DNA of 64,000 nucleotides from Aotearoamyces nothofagi (GCA_015345905.1 JADDTR010000014.1:496001-560000); one strand, 5' to 3'. Shown: positions 1 to 11,708, counted from the first letter of the stretch. Notes: generated by a model not told the origin, from the sequence alone. Made by a program: numbers and translations.

Positions 1-1319
1 CCCGACTCCGACCCCCCAAAGTCACGCCCGGCGTGCAGCAGCGGCATCTTGTCCGGCGACCTCAGCCGGTGCTGTAGGCGCTCCTCGATGGAGATGAACG
101 AGGGCGTGCCGTCTGGGCTCGACACTGCCCCGTCAGAGGCCTTCTGTATATCGACTTTGGGAGGACCAATCTGTCCACGCGGATCATCTTCGTCTTCTTC
201 CGAAGAGCTTTGCCACCGCCTGGCGGCAGGCCTACGGCTTATAAGAGTCTCTCCTGGGTCTGGCTCTGGCACATTCTGCTGCATAGCATGCATGGAATTA
301 TCCTTCTTGGTGTAGTGTCTTCCGTGGCTGCAGCCATTAGGGCACCCACCCCATTGCTTCCTTTTTGGGATAAGGGATCCTGCCGCTTCCATTGGTTTCT
401 CTACAGGTTTCTCCTTCTCCCTCTCCTTCTCCTTGAGTGCCGCTCGTTCGCATTTTAGTTCCGACCACGTCCGTAAATTGTTCTCCAAGATGTATTTTCC
501 ACTGTCTTCCTTTTTCCTCATAATTAGAAACTCACAGTGGTTGACATTTCGAAGATCCTCGAAGTACTCGACACTGAAATGATACCACTTCATCAGGAAC
601 ACACGACTCATGAGACCGTGAGTGACTAGAAACGACATTTGTTAGCAACTATGAATTTAATATTAGAGAAAACATGTATACCTAATACGCAAACACTTGC
701 GAAATTATCCTCTCCAAACTGTCGCCACAGGCTCTCATTAAACCCACTTACCCTGTCATAAGCATCTGCTGCCGACTCTCCATTCGGGATTCTGTAGAAG
801 AAATGTCCATAATCAGCGCGCTCCTGCCACATCCTCTCCATCTCTGCTGAGCATGGCTGGAAGTTCCCAAAATCTTGCTCTCTAAGCCTTGGTTCCTCGT
901 AGACCTTGATATTGTGTCGGCGGAATGGAGAGGGTGACGGCTCATCAGATGTTAACGTATTTAGGATGCCCTCTGTTGTCTCTCGCGTCCGACGGTACGG
1001 AGAAGTGAAGAAGTGGAGGGTATCATCTGCGCGCAAGAGGGAGCGTAAGCGCCGTCCCGCATCGTGTGCTTGCGACCAGCCTTCCGAGGTAAGCTTCACA
1101 CGGTGGTCGGGGATGGTCTGGTGGATATCCCGATTTTCTGGCAATTGTCAGCATGTCGGTCTCCAATGGCCTCTGGCTTCTCCAATTGAGGGGAAAGGCT
1201 CTTCGGCTTGAGAAATGAGACGAGAGTTGAAGCAACAAGGGCGTTATAGATTGGGTAGCCGTACTGTTGCCTTCAGACTGAGCATGTCTAATCAGTATGA
1301 TCATTCGCGGTTTCCCCAT
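1..1319 (-). CDS. DET1: Det1-like histidine phosphatase, 3' end cut by the window edge
   Basis: Phosphoglycerate-mutase-superfamily phosphatase. Model: complement(<1..625, 682..1137, 1265..1319); the introns at 626-681 and 1138-1264 have GT-AG ends and keep frame. The start ATG at 1319 is followed almost at once by the catalytic RHAQSEGN motif (phosphohistidine plus Arg). Later blocks are TSPYRRTRET, PRLREQDFGNFQ, YGHFFYRIPNGESAADAYDRV and, across intron 2, VTHG with the second catalytic His. These blocks match yeast Det1, a broad-range acid phosphatase linked to sterol movement. The C-terminal part is lysine/glutamate-rich and then low complexity, longer than in yeast, and runs off the left edge, so the stop is not seen. 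Family is certain; the substrate is not. It is divergent from the gene at 1679. Confidence 0.88.
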
Positions 1320-1678
1320 ATTTTCAATCGAGTCGATGCGATGCAGAATGAAAGGAAACAGGAGAGAAGTGAAGAAGTATCAGAGCACGCCTTCTGCTAT
1401 GCAACAGGAACGATGGTGGGGGCGTCTCAGTTGGGGTGAACTTGTTTCAAAACTCATCCATGCGGGTTATCGATAACCGATAAAGGCCAGGGCCTCGATC
1501 ACGAAGCGCATGAGGTCACTCTCAGCTACCGTATCGAGTTTTGTTCTTCCCAGCCTGGTTATCTTAGAGGTCAACAGCCAAACACTTGCGATTATAGGTG
1601 GTTATCCCGTAAATACCACCGGCGAAAAAGTTGCATCTATCTAAGAACCACCATTAACTCATACCTCGACCTTCGGCC
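1320..1678. promoter_or_regulatory. Shared divergent promoter, DET1-like / PRKRIP1-like
   Basis: The 359 bp between two divergent starts hold no credible gene. A perfect 14-bp palindrome, GGTTATCGATAACC, lies at 1465-1478 near the middle and contains GATA cores on both strands, with another GATAA just downstream. Possible GATA-factor or CLOCK/DREF-like site; function is inferred only. Confidence 0.4.
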
Positions 1679-2284
1679 ATGTCCGAACCGATTCCCGAGT
1701 CGATACCTACCTCGCACGACCCGCGCTCCAAACGTCCTACTAAGAAACGGGCTCTCACCCCCGTTTCAGAACAAGCCGCAACCCTTTCTGCTTTGTTCGC
1801 GAAGCCAGACCAAGACATACTCATTCCTCAGTCCTCTGCTCTCACTTCGACATATCCTAAAGGTGCTCCTCCCGAGATTGTCGCAAACGTCCAGGGTTCA
1901 TCTGCAGGTGCTGGATCTGGCGAATTCCATGTTTATAAGGCGAGTCGAAGACGTGAATATGAAAGGCTACGAACCATGGACGAGGAAGTGAGGAAGGAGA
2001 AGGAGGCCGAGGAGTATGACAAGGAGAAGAAGGAGAGGGAGGAAAGGGATCGAGAAAAGACGAGGAAGAATAGAGAGAAGAGGGAGAAGCTGAAAGCTAG
2101 AAGAGGGAAGGGAAAGAGTGGTGATACGAGGGATGATACAGCTGATAGGAATGAAAAGCCCAGTGGAGTTAAGGGGCCAAGGGTCGACGCTGGAGCAGGT
2201 GCGGCTAGGGCGGGCGAGGGAGCTGAGAACGAGCAGATGAATGGTATGCAGGAGGTTGGGTTGATCATTCACGACGACGATTGA
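1679..2284 (+). CDS. PRKRIP1-like (DUF1168) splicing-associated protein
   Basis: Single-exon 201-residue protein. The core at about residues 80-145 begins EFHVYKASRRREYERL and continues as a long charged helix rich in Lys, Glu and Arg, which is the signature of DUF1168/PRKRIP1. In animals PRKRIP1 is found in the catalytic-step spliceosome, where its long helix bridges U2 snRNP and the intron helix; a nuclear splicing role is inferred from that. The N-terminal 75 residues are Ser/Pro-rich and probably disordered. The C-terminus is a charged tail with EEVGLIIHDDD-like acidity at the end. The ATG at 1679 follows a pyrimidine-rich leader and is the first in frame. Confidence 0.8.
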   Translation: MSEPIPESIPTSHDPRSKRPTKKRALTPVSEQAATLSALFAKPDQDILIPQSSALTSTYPKGAPPEIVANVQGSSAGAGSGEFHVYKASRRREYERLRTMDEEVRKEKEAEEYDKEKKEREERDREKTRKNREKREKLKARRGKGKSGDTRDDTADRNEKPSGVKGPRVDAGAGAARAGEGAENEQMNGMQEVGLIIHDDD

Positions 2285-2486
2285 TTTACGAGCAAAGTAT
2301 AAATCCGCACCAGAAAGGCATAAGTGTAAGAACCGAGACCGCCGATATCCATCCAAGATGCGGATAATAGTATCACTGAGATAGGCATATGGAAGGCTAC
2401 TTTTGAGCTCTTTTGATATGTTACATGGGTATGCCTGATGCAGTATTATCGCGCTTTCATACACTGACATTCTAAAGGCTGGCCCT

Positions 2487-4393
2487 CTACTCTTCGCCAC
2501 CAGGCTGACCACTAGTTTGTCGTGCTGCCTTGGCACTGCAAATATCATCGACTCTAAGTAGTAGACAGGCAGACTATACAGAAGTTAGAAGAGTGCTTAA
2601 ACGGGTGTTAATACAATGCTCACCTCAATTGCGGTCTTGATGCTTTGTAGCTTGACTGCCTCCGGCTCCCAGACACCATATTCGTTCATATCCACTAGAG
2701 TGCCTTTATCCCCGTCAATACCCCACGTACTGAGACCCTCCGCGTGTTTGGCGCGCAGGGCAGTAAGGACTCTGACTGGACTGGCACCAGCATTCTGGAC
2801 CAGTGTCCTTGGGATGACCTCCAAAGCCTCTGCAACAGCCTTGTATGGCCATTGCTGGACACCTTCGATGCTCTTCGCTAACTGGCCTAATCGAACTGAA
2901 ACAGCCATCTCTGTAGCACCTCCTCCAGGGGACAGCCTTGGGTGGAATAAAACGTTGCGGGCAACAGCCATAGCATCTGCTAGGTTCCGGTCGATTTCGT
3001 TCAGAATATCTTTTGAGGGGCCTCTCAACAGGATAGTGCATGCCTTTGGAGTTTTGCACTTGGTGATGAAAGTGAAGTATTCATCTCCAATCTTCTCGAT
3101 TTCGAACAGGCCGCAGTCTGTGCCAACATCTGCCTCTGTCAAATCATCAACTCGGTTGACAATTGTGGCTCCTGTAGCCCTGGCTATTCTGTTGTTATCA
3201 GTCTTTCGGACACGGCGCAAGGCAGTCACGTTGCCTTTCATCAGATAGTGCTGTGCGAGATCTAGAGGATATTAGCTGCAAGCTCTAGGAAATTAGAAAG
3301 CGAATATATACCAGAAACACCCTTCTCGGTGATGACAAGATCCGGTTTGACTGCTAAGATAGCATCACACATAAGCTTGACCTGCTCTTCCTCAATTTGT
3401 AATATGCGGTTCCAGTCTTCTTCTTTGCTGATCTCAATATTGGTTTGGGACTCGCCCTTCTTGTACTCCAAGGAACAATCTAGAAGAACAATTCTTGGGT
3501 TCTCTATTCTCCGTCGCATCTTAGGATGTGTGATATCTTTGTTTAGCATCACGCCGTCCAACACTTTGCTGTCCTCAATCTCGCCACCTGGGATTTTCTC
3601 AACTCGTGCGTATCTTTTGATGTCGACCTCCTTCTTGCCATTTCCTATTTCTTGGCTGACCGTTCGAACGGCCTTAAGCGCAAGACTGCACATAAGTTCC
3701 GACCACCTTGAAACAAATTTGGTACCAATAGAAGAGGATATTAAACTATACATCGCTTTGTCATCATCAATGTCGACAGGTAAGGAAATCTCTTCGATAA
3801 TCTCGATAGCATCCTTCAAGGCACGCTTGAAAGCGGAGATGATTACCACAGGATGGATATTGCGCTCCAGTTGTGGAATAGCCTGTGCAAGAATTTCGCC
3901 AGCTACCAAGAGTCAGTTACCATCACTATAACTCTACCATTAAACTACTCAAGAGGGTACATACCAAGAATTATAACTGTGGTCGTTCCGTCACCAACTT
4001 CTTCATCTTGTGTCCTGCTCAGCTCGATCATGCTTTTCGCCGCTGGATGTGAGACCTCGATTTCTCGTAGGATGGCATGGCCGTCGTTTGTAAGGACAAT
4101 CCCTCCCATCGGGTCGAGTAGCATCTTCAGCATTGCCTTTGGACCCAGACATGATCGAATAATATCAGCGACACTGTGACGTATTAGTTAAGCGGTCTCT
4201 TCACTGGGGAGAAGCTTGCAGGTCATCTGGAGATAGACATACGTTTTAGCTGCTGTGATATTCGAAAGTTGAGCTTTCCGACCTGTCTGTCTATCACCAC
4301 TCTGGGTGTCTGGCGAATAAAATTAGCACAAGATCTCTATAAGAATTCGGAACAGCAGCTTGACATACTCATCACCACCACTGGAGCCTGCAT
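2487..4393 (-). CDS. CCT3: Chaperonin CCT/TRiC subunit gamma
   Basis: Cytosolic group II chaperonin subunit that folds actin, tubulin and WD40 proteins. Six exons: complement(2487..2573, 2624..3261, 3312..3902, 3965..4173, 4243..4309, 4369..4393), giving 538 residues, the normal CCT3 length. The first exon encodes only MQAPVVVM plus one base. Diagnostic blocks are [13 protein letters not shown], the nucleotide-binding [20 protein letters not shown] and [10 protein letters not shown], and in the C-terminal half [10 protein letters not shown] and the gamma-type [17 protein letters not shown]. The last exon gives a short tail ending GQPGGEE. All five introns are 50-69 nt with GT-AG ends. The 3' end converges on the PRKRIP1-like gene with 202 bp between. 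Confidence 0.95.
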
Positions 4394-4870
4394 CTTTTCG
4401 GTATTTGAAGGCAATCTTGTTGAGAGTGCTGACAGAGTAATATTATCTTGATAGATTCGTTGAAATGGTTACCCCCGTCAAAGTTTGCAAAGATCTAGGT
4501 GTGTTGACGGCGAAAGACGCGTGGATTACTTTCTCTATCACAAGTCGCGCTGCGTCGCTTCGACGTTGAAATTATTCTCAAGTGGAACATGGCTTTTAAC
4601 CTAATTTACGAGGCACATATTTTACAACCTGGTCGATCCATTACTGTATTACTATTTGGTACGAGAGCCGATTTTAGAAATATTTAATTCCTATGAATAC
4701 CCTTGTTACCATGAAATGGCAGGATAAGTACCTCATTTGTTGGCGCAAATCCTTTTGTATTGCTTGTTGCCATCAATGAATGAACGCTCATCCTCCTGCG
4801 TGATCTTGCCTTTGACTTTATCGAACGCCCATCCCGGATCATTTGGAGCTTTCCCTAGTTCCATATTTAT
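4394..4870. other. Intergenic spacer between CCT3 and the OGFr-like gene
   Basis: This 477 bp is the CCT3 promoter (read leftward) plus the 3' flank of the next leftward gene. It is AT-rich and holds only short frames without domains. No RNA gene or repeat was recognised. Confidence 0.5.
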
Positions 4871-5573
4871 TCAGATCTGTTTAGATTCCTCAAATTCTCT
4901 CAAGAACTTAGGACCCATGCGTTCATCTTCGTCCTCCTCAGGGACATCAGGTGCTATGTTTAAGGGTCGCTGGGCAGAATGAGTCCAGTAAATAAAAGAC
5001 TTTTTGCTGATTTCACTGGCATTATAGACTTCCCTCAGCGCCGTGTAAAATGCCAGAGCCTCGTCCTGAAGACCTAGCACTCTCAGACTCCTAAGAATTC
5101 GACTGATCCGGAGATGGTTATGATCAAATCGATGAACCCAGTTATGAGAGGCTGCATTGAAGTTGTCTGCCTTGTTGACCTAGATATACATATATGTATT
5201 AGTTGCTGTTTGTGGAACACCAGCTCTATCAAGGCCTCGTTAAGGTGAGCGAGAGTCAACTTCAACTTACCTCTAACTTAGATCCATCGCCACTCGATTC
5301 AAACCCATAGAACGACAAAATCCGCTTGAAGGCCTTTCTAAGATTTTCCTGCAATTCTGGTCTCGACCGAAATTCAGAAAACGTTTTGCCATCGACGACA
5401 GGGGCTTCCCAACTAACAACAGACACTTCTGGCAGCGGAAAAAGGATCTGGATATAGTCGTGGCAGCTTTCCAGTTGGTTATTTGACCACTGTAAAATTC
5501 CTAAGAGAGTTCTGCCTTTGTAATCTGTACACGATCCATCGTAGAAGCCCGTGAGAGAAAATTGGGGTTCCAT
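4871..5573 (-). CDS. Opioid growth factor receptor (OGFr) conserved-domain protein
   Basis: Two exons, complement(4871..5179, 5271..5573), joined across a 91-nt GT-AG intron in phase 0, give 203 residues. The first exon has the OGFr-N signature: FYDGSCTDYKGRTLLGILQWSN followed by LESCHDYIQILFPLPE. The second exon keeps the helical NHLRISRILRSLRVLGL block. Animal OGFr binds met-enkephalin at the nuclear envelope, but fungal members consist of only this helical domain and their role is unknown, so no receptor function is claimed. The start is the ATG at 5573. A CDS of this size with no C-terminal repeats is normal for fungi. Confidence 0.8.
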
Positions 5574-6110
5574 TTAAGAGAATGACTTTTATTATAATTT
5601 GTAAAATAGTTTTGGTTTGGTGGAACCTCCATCCTTGACGGAAATACTATTTACTGGGCAAGCATTGAACTCAGTCTCAGAACAACAAACTTAAAGCATT
5701 TAGGGCAATTACAGACTTAAACTCCTCGCTTTTGCAGACTCTTGCGTAATTGTTATCAATTCTTTAACATATCAGAAGTAGCTACCAGGTAGCGAAGCAG
5801 CAACCTCACGTAAGTACCTGAGTAGGTGCTCTGCTCAAAAGAAATACCAAGCTTAAGCACTGACCAGGCGGTATGTGCTTATACGGCATTATCGCCGATA
5901 CGGGAAACGCTTCCGCTATGGCGGAATACTTCAGGCCCCCGTTGAAGCAGAAACGTGGGTTTCAGCCTTGAAACAAGCCACCTTGAATGTCGTCCGGTCT
6001 CGAAGCGCTTTGAAGAAAATATGGTAGCCAGCATCTCTATATAATAGCAGAAGCTTGTAGCCCAGAACCGGGTCCTTAAGATTTGACCTTAAGTTTGGCA
6101 ATAGCATACA
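5574..6110. promoter_or_regulatory. Divergent promoter, OGFr-like / membrane SDR
   Basis: The 537-bp spacer between divergent starts has no long frame on either strand and no recognised binding site. It must hold both promoters. Confidence 0.35.
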
Positions 6111-7226
6111 ATGTCTTTCCAACCCCGAGAACGCGAGCTATCATGGGCGCAACCGCTGTCGCTCGACCTCTTGCTTAAAGTTGGCAATGTCACATTTCTG
6201 CACCCTTTCGTAGCTTGGATGGTCCCTCTCTGCATGCGCGCGCAAGCTATGCCATGGAACCACACGGCGATACACCTAGCGATTGGTTATGCCTCCCTCT
6301 TAACGCTTTTATATTTTCTCGGAGTGCTCAATAAGCAGATTGCTTATTCGAAACCACGGAAAGTAGACCTAGGAGAGGAAGTGATTGTAATTACGGGAGG
6401 TGCTAGTGGGCTGGGACTCCTTGTTGCAGAGGTCTACGGCATGCGAGGTGCGACGGTGGCGGTACTGGATATCGAAGATTTGGAGTCTGGCGAAGCAAGA
6501 GGGGTGACAGTATACAAGTGCGATGTTGGGGACAAGACCCAGGTTGCGCGCGTAGCTGCTCAAATAGAAAGAGAGGTACGGCATTCCCAACTCCTAGATG
6601 ACTTGTATACGCTTATGACCCTATAGCTTGGAACCCCTACGATTCTGATCAACAATGCCGGCATCGTCCTTGGGAAGCGATTACTAGATCTACCAATTGA
6701 GGCCATTGAACGAAGTATCCAGACCAACCTACTTGCCCATTTCTACACTCTCAAAGCATTTCTACCAGGCATGCTCCGTGTCGGGCACGGCACCATTGTC
6801 ACAGTCTCCAGTGTTATTGGTACAGCCGGTGCTGCAAACCTTACGGATTATGCTGCTGCGAAAGCAGGCCTTACTGCAATGCATAAGTCTTTGGTGGCAG
6901 AGTTACGGCAATTCTCCGAGATCAAAACTATCCTTGTGACTCCTGGCCAGTTGAGTACGCCACTTTTCGCAGGCGTTAAAACACCATCGAATTTCTTCGC
7001 CCCAATAGTTGAACCTGTGGAGGTCGCCAAGGAAGTCATCAAGGCCATTGACGAAGGTTCAAGTGCAGAGTTGGCCAGTCCTTTCTATGCTCGATGGATT
7101 AATTGGATGAACGTATTACCTGTGGGCGTCCAGCGCGTAGCAAGATGGGCCAGCGGCGTGGATACCGCCATGGAGAATTTTGTTGGTCGAGGCACATTGA
7201 ACGGCACAAACGAGGAATTGAAATAG
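6111..7226 (+). CDS. Membrane-anchored short-chain dehydrogenase (HSD17B11/RDH-like)
   Basis: Exons 6111..6575 and 6627..7226, split by a 51-nt intron, encode 354 residues. An N-terminal region of about 90 residues contains a hydrophobic stretch (about 50-70) that should anchor the protein in ER or lipid-droplet membrane. The Rossmann fold follows: TGGASGLG (NAD(P) binding, about residue 95), the D of the CDV block, NNAG, a Ser at TVSSVIG, and the catalytic YAAAK. Layout and length resemble fungal and animal 17-beta-HSD type 11 / retinol dehydrogenases that act on sterols, retinoids or lipid carbonyls. The substrate cannot be told from sequence. Confidence 0.85.
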
Positions 7227-7574
7227 ATATGGCGCCGGCGCTGTGCTATAAAATTATTATAAGTATTACTTCAACCTTGTACTCTAGCTTGTAAGACGTT
7301 ACACTTGTGATACCGTAGTCCCACTTCTTTATATTTTGGTTATTGCCAGCTCATAGCTGCTAGTAAATATCCTTACAGTATGCTAAAACTTTAGGTCCCA
7401 TTAATTCATCAATACTGACCAGAGTCACTATAGAGAAACGTATCCTTGCTACAGGAAGACTTGAATATTGATTGGGTGATACGCCTAATTAAAGTAGATA
7501 AGCCCAAAGCCAGTGTCTAACTCCAAGCAATGCCATAAACTCCACATATATTCTCCCGATGTCAGGAAGTTTCA
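7227..7574. other. Convergent 3' spacer, SDR / SOF1
   Basis: The 348 bp between two convergent stops is AT-rich 3' UTR and terminator sequence. I see no gene or repeat. Confidence 0.5.
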
Positions 7575-8973
7575 TCACTTTTCTGTGGTAAGGACCATTT
7601 TCTCGCGTTCGCTCCGTCTCTTTTCATACTGCTTCTTGGTATGTTTCCTCTCATTCTCTTCTCTCCGCTTAATAGACTTGAGCTCTTCGGTCTTGATCTC
7701 GCCGGCCTTCTTGATGACCTTGGGCACATGCCTGTGACGTTTGATTCGTCTAATCTCGGGCATATGAGCGTATCGTTCTGAGAGAGCCTCATTGTACTCT
7801 AACGCCTGCCGTTGCTTGGCAGACTTGATGCCTTCACGCTTTGAGGCATTCGCTCGCCATAAACGGATATTGCCATCATCAGACCCGGTGAGTAGGTACT
7901 TTGAGTCGGGGGTAAATTTTGCAGAAAATACGCGCTGCATTCTTTTGGTGTGATAGATATCGCGTGAATGACCACTATTACGGTTCCATAATCGGACAGT
8001 CCGATCATATGAAGCGCTCACAAGTTCTTCGCCCGTTGGGCTAAATTCAACATCCATTACAGCAGAAACATGATCCTTTAGGACGTTCAATGCCCGATCA
8101 AGCTTTCGCATATCGAATATATAGATATTGTGGTCTTCGTTAGCCACTGCAAAATTGAAAGCCTCCATGGGATTCCAAGATATGGCATTCGAAGCAAAGC
8201 TCAAGATCGTCTTGCAAAGAGGCATAGAGGTCCTGAGATCGTACAAAACGATTGAACGGTCTGTTGCACATGACGCTAGGATAGATGTTTCGATTTGGTT
8301 GAAGGCTACAGTGGTGATAGTATCGGTCGATGTTGGCCACTTTAGGATTTCTGGTGGCGCGGTGTGTCTCTCTAGATCATATATAGAGATAACACTTGAC
8401 GACGCAGCAAAGGAGTTCTTCGATCGATGGTGTGACACACCAGTGAAGGCATTAGTTCCGAGCCAGGTAGCCATAGGTGCAGTGCCAGATGGTGTATTGT
8501 AAGGGTCAAAGAGTTTGACAGTTCTGTCACTCGCGCAAGTCAAGAGTTTTTGGTCCTTCGTCCAGCACATGCTCTTCACTATATTCTCGTGCGCATTTGC
8601 GTTCCATATCTCCTCTCGACTTGTCAAGTCCCAGACCTTAACCACACCGTCCCCACTTCCACTAGCAAATCGTTGCAATGAGTTGGGATCCTTGGCCATT
8701 GTATAAACCCCATCCACATGACCTCTTCCTAGCTGAGCTATGAATGGCGAGGCAAACATTCGTTCCATCTTTGTTGCATTGAGTGCTCGAGTGTACTCTC
8801 GTGACCTCTCAAAAGGATGGAGAGCAGGGTCGAGATTACGAGGCTGTCTGGCTACATCAGAGCCAGGCGTCTGTTGCGACGAGGAAGGGCGCGAAAGCGC
8901 TTTTATCTTCTATAATACGTAGAGATGTTAACCTTGAAATATCACCACAAACAATATAGATTGTACGTACCAT
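7575..8973 (-). CDS. SOF1: U3 snoRNP/SSU processome WD40 protein Sof1 (DCAF13)
   Basis: Model complement(7575..8909, 8971..8973), 445 residues, the same length as human DCAF13. The first coding exon is just the ATG at 8973-8971, followed directly by a 61-nt GTACGT...ATAG intron. Exon 2 then begins KIKALSR, so the mature N-terminus MKIKALSR matches Sof1 orthologues, as do RNLDPALHPFERSREYTRALNATK and ERMFASPF. Seven WD40 blades follow (GHVDGVY, SGSGDGVVKVWD, ASDRTVKLFD, SYDRTVRLWN, GSDDGNIRLW). The basic Sof1 tail has RYAHMPEIRRIKRHRHVPK. Nucleolar factor for 18S rRNA maturation. Divergent from RPN6 with 206 bp between starts. Confidence 0.94.
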
Positions 8974-9179
8974 ATTGGGCTCTGAATTTCGTCGTAACCT
9001 ACGCTGAAATCGCCATTAAAAGTTTCGGGATATTGCTCGTTATCTCAATTTTTTCGATCAAAGTAGATTGTTATCCTCACGTGACCAACCAATTAGCGCG
9101 TAAGCTATGGTGCCTTCAGACAACGGTAGCTTCGAATGCGAATCTCATACAAAGATTAACCTCATTTCTCAGCAATAAT

Positions 9180-10558
9180 ATGGCGCCCGCAGACTCAGCA
9201 CGGATACAAGAGGCGCAGAAGGCCGTCAAGTCCAACCCAAGAACGGCAGAGGCACAATACAAAGAAATCATCTCTAAACCTCCCTCAGCCACCTCCGACG
9301 CAGCGGTACGAGAGTATGAGACTGCTCTCATTAGCTTAGGTGAGCTTTATCGAGATGAAAAGTACGCCAATATTTCGATCTAATACTGGCGGCTATACTG
9401 ATGTTTGGTAGGAAACCTGGTGAACTTGTCGACCTCGTAACTAAAAGTCGGACCGTCCTCTCGTCATTCGCAAAGGCCAAGACAGCAAAGCTAAGTATGT
9501 GCTGTGGAATCCTATTTCGCAATCAATAGTACTGACATACTATTTTTCCAGTCCGTCAGCTTCTTGACCTCTTCCACGCCATTCCCAATACCACAGATAC
9601 CCAGATTTCCGTCACAAAGTCGTGCATAGAATGGGCAACCTCAGAACGACGCGGATTTCTTCGGCAGAACCTAGAAACACGTCTCGTTGCTCTTTACATG
9701 GTCAAGCAATCCTATTATGAAGCTCTCACCCTCATCAATAGTCTTCTACGAGAGCTCAAACGCCTCGATGACAAATTAGTTCTTGTTGAGGTCCAGCTTC
9801 TGGAGTCAAGGGTCTACCATGCGTTAGGGAACGTAGCGAAGGGGCGAGCAGCTTTGACAAGCGCTAGGACCAGTGCCGCATCCGTATACACCCCACCTCT
9901 TCTGCAGGCTGGTCTAGACATGCAATCTGGCATGCTTCATGCGGAAGACAAAGACTTCAATACCGCATTCTCTTACTTCATTGAAGCCCTTGATGGCTAT
10001 CACACCCAAGACGAACCAGCAAAGGCGACTGCAGCACTGCAATATATGCTCTTGTGCAAGATTATGCTCAATCTTAATGACGACATTAGCCAGCTCATGA
10101 CATCGAAACAAGCAGTGAAGTACGCGGGCAAGAATCTCGAAGCGATGAAGGCAGTGGCGCGAGCACATGCAAACCGATCACTAGAGGAATACGAGAAGGC
10201 ACTTGGGGATTATAAGTATGAACTGGGCAGCGACACCTTCATCAGAAACCACCTCCGAAGACTCTATGATGCAATGTTGGAGCAGAACCTGATAAAGGTC
10301 ATCGAACCTTTCTCTCGAGTCGAGATTGACCATATTGCGAAGATGGTCGGACTTGACACGCAGCAAGTAGAGAGAAAACTATCTCAGATGATTCTTGACA
10401 AAGTAATTATCGGTGTCCTAGATCAGGGTGCTGGTTGCTTGATAATTTTTGATGAGACGGAGAGAGATGAGGGTTACGATGCTGCATTGGCAACGATTGA
10501 GAAGCTTAGCAGTGTTGTGGATGTGCTTTATACGAACCAGGCATCAATGCTTGAATGA
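9180..10558 (+). CDS. RPN6: 26S proteasome lid subunit Rpn6 (PSMD11)
   Basis: Three exons, 9180..9361, 9412..9494 and 9552..10558, encode 423 residues, the usual Rpn6 size. The start is MAPADSARIQEAQ at 9180; frame remains open upstream, but orthologues begin near here. TPR-like helices span about 1-290. The PCI/winged-helix domain follows, including SDTFIRNHLRRLYDAMLEQNLIKVIEPFSRVEI and the winged-helix pieces VERKLSQMILDK and GVLDQGAGCL. Rpn6 clamps the lid to the base and core particle of the proteasome. Both introns (50 and 57 nt) are GT-AG and phase-consistent. Confidence 0.95.
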
Positions 10559-10778
10559 GGAATTATGAAAAGCGTATATGTACCATAAGAAGCGCTAGAG
10601 CATAAATCAAGACTATTTAAGCAGCGGGTCTGGAATATTTCTTTGCCATTTGACTTGATAGGTTCTAAGAACCCTGCGTTCCACATGGTAATAAGTAATG
10701 TAACGATCTTTCATTAAATTCATTGCATGCTAGTATATTTTAGAAGAGCCCTCATTTCCCTACCATGCCATCTATCAT

Positions 10779-11708
10779 CTATAGGCCAAACACCAAAGTT
10801 CGAACCTCAATACTCTCTCTCCCAGGTGCGCCAGCCGGCGTTCTTGGGTCAATAAACGCTGTGTGTGGCACACGCCCACCGTGGACTCCCGAAGATGGAT
10901 TTAATGACTCCGAATCGAAACATTCTAGCAACAAACGCTCGTCATTTCGCATTCCTGATAGGTAATGCCATTCTTGCGTATCGTTATACCGCACGCCAGC
11001 AGTCTCACCCGTATGATGTGGATAGCGGTGTTCGATGGGGACCAAGTCAGAGTCCTCAACAGTTTGGGATGAGGCAAAAGCGAGTGGAAAAGAAAGAACA
11101 GGACCGTTTAATGGCCGCCACACATTGATGATCCGGTACCGGCCTTGAAGAAGCTGTTCAGCTTCATCCCCAAGGTGACGCTTTACGCGTTCTTTTGCTG
11201 ATGCTAGTGTTTGATCGATATGCACTCTCTGGACAGGCGTTCGAAATGCTTCTGGCTTCGCACGGCGGATTGTGTGGTCAAAGACGACGACTCTGTTGCT
11301 GCCAGGGATATTCTTAAGAATGAGCTGCTCAACCTCTGGGTAGTAATTCTTCTCAATTGACTCGTCTGACACGAAGTCCTTCTCGGCAGACTCAGGTAAG
11401 CTCTGAATAATAGCGAAGGCATCCCTATCGAGGTTGAACTCTGATTCACGATCGCGGATATCTTTGAGGGCTACATCCGTATTAAAGTCGCCGTAATTTC
11501 TCTGAGGTTGGCCTAGAGGTGGAGCTTCAACATAATTGAATGGAGCTGATCCGTCCTCAGGAGGTTGGAAATAGCTCAGGTTTACTGTGACATCGCCGCG
11601 GGGAACTGTAAAAGGCTTGATCGATGTGCTGTAGCCTGCTGCTTCGGCTTGTGATGATTGTGAGAGGTTATGCGCAAGAGTGACGTTTATCGGTGATTCG
11701 GTTGTCAT
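10779..11708 (-). CDS. AsaB/CmcJ-type (GA4 desaturase family) putative 2-oxoglutarate/Fe(II) oxygenase
   Basis: Intronless 309-residue protein of the fungal AsaB / GA4-desaturase-like family (CmcJ-NvfI group). Visible family blocks are VTVNLSYFQPPEDG near residue 40, VVVFDHTIRR, VHIDQT (His163 and Asp165, a candidate iron-binding HxD pair), INVWRPLNGPV, EWHYLSGMRNDERLLLECFDS and the closing VPHTAFIDP, whose His is the candidate third ligand. Relatives occur in secondary-metabolite clusters and in primary genomes; some desaturate or hydroxylate small metabolites. No other biosynthetic gene lies beside it, so it is not part of a visible cluster. Substrate unknown. Confidence 0.82.
   Translation of the reverse strand: MTTESPINVTLAHNLSQSSQAEAAGYSTSIKPFTVPRGDVTVNLSYFQPPEDGSAPFNYVEAPPLGQPQRNYGDFNTDVALKDIRDRESEFNLDRDAFAIIQSLPESAEKDFVSDESIEKNYYPEVEQLILKNIPGSNRVVVFDHTIRRAKPEAFRTPVQRVHIDQTLASAKERVKRHLGDEAEQLLQGRYRIINVWRPLNGPVLSFPLAFASSQTVEDSDLVPIEHRYPHHTGETAGVRYNDTQEWHYLSGMRNDERLLLECFDSESLNPSSGVHGGRVPHTAFIDPRTPAGAPGRESIEVRTLVFGL

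Noticed and set aside
1967-2548. A 193-codon leftward frame opposite the PRKRIP1-like gene
   Set aside because: It is the reverse reading of a Lys/Glu-rich coding region (giving Leu/Ser-rich nonsense) and has no domain.
2616-3931. Long rightward frames opposite CCT3
   Set aside because: They lie antisense to well-conserved chaperonin exons and show no motif.
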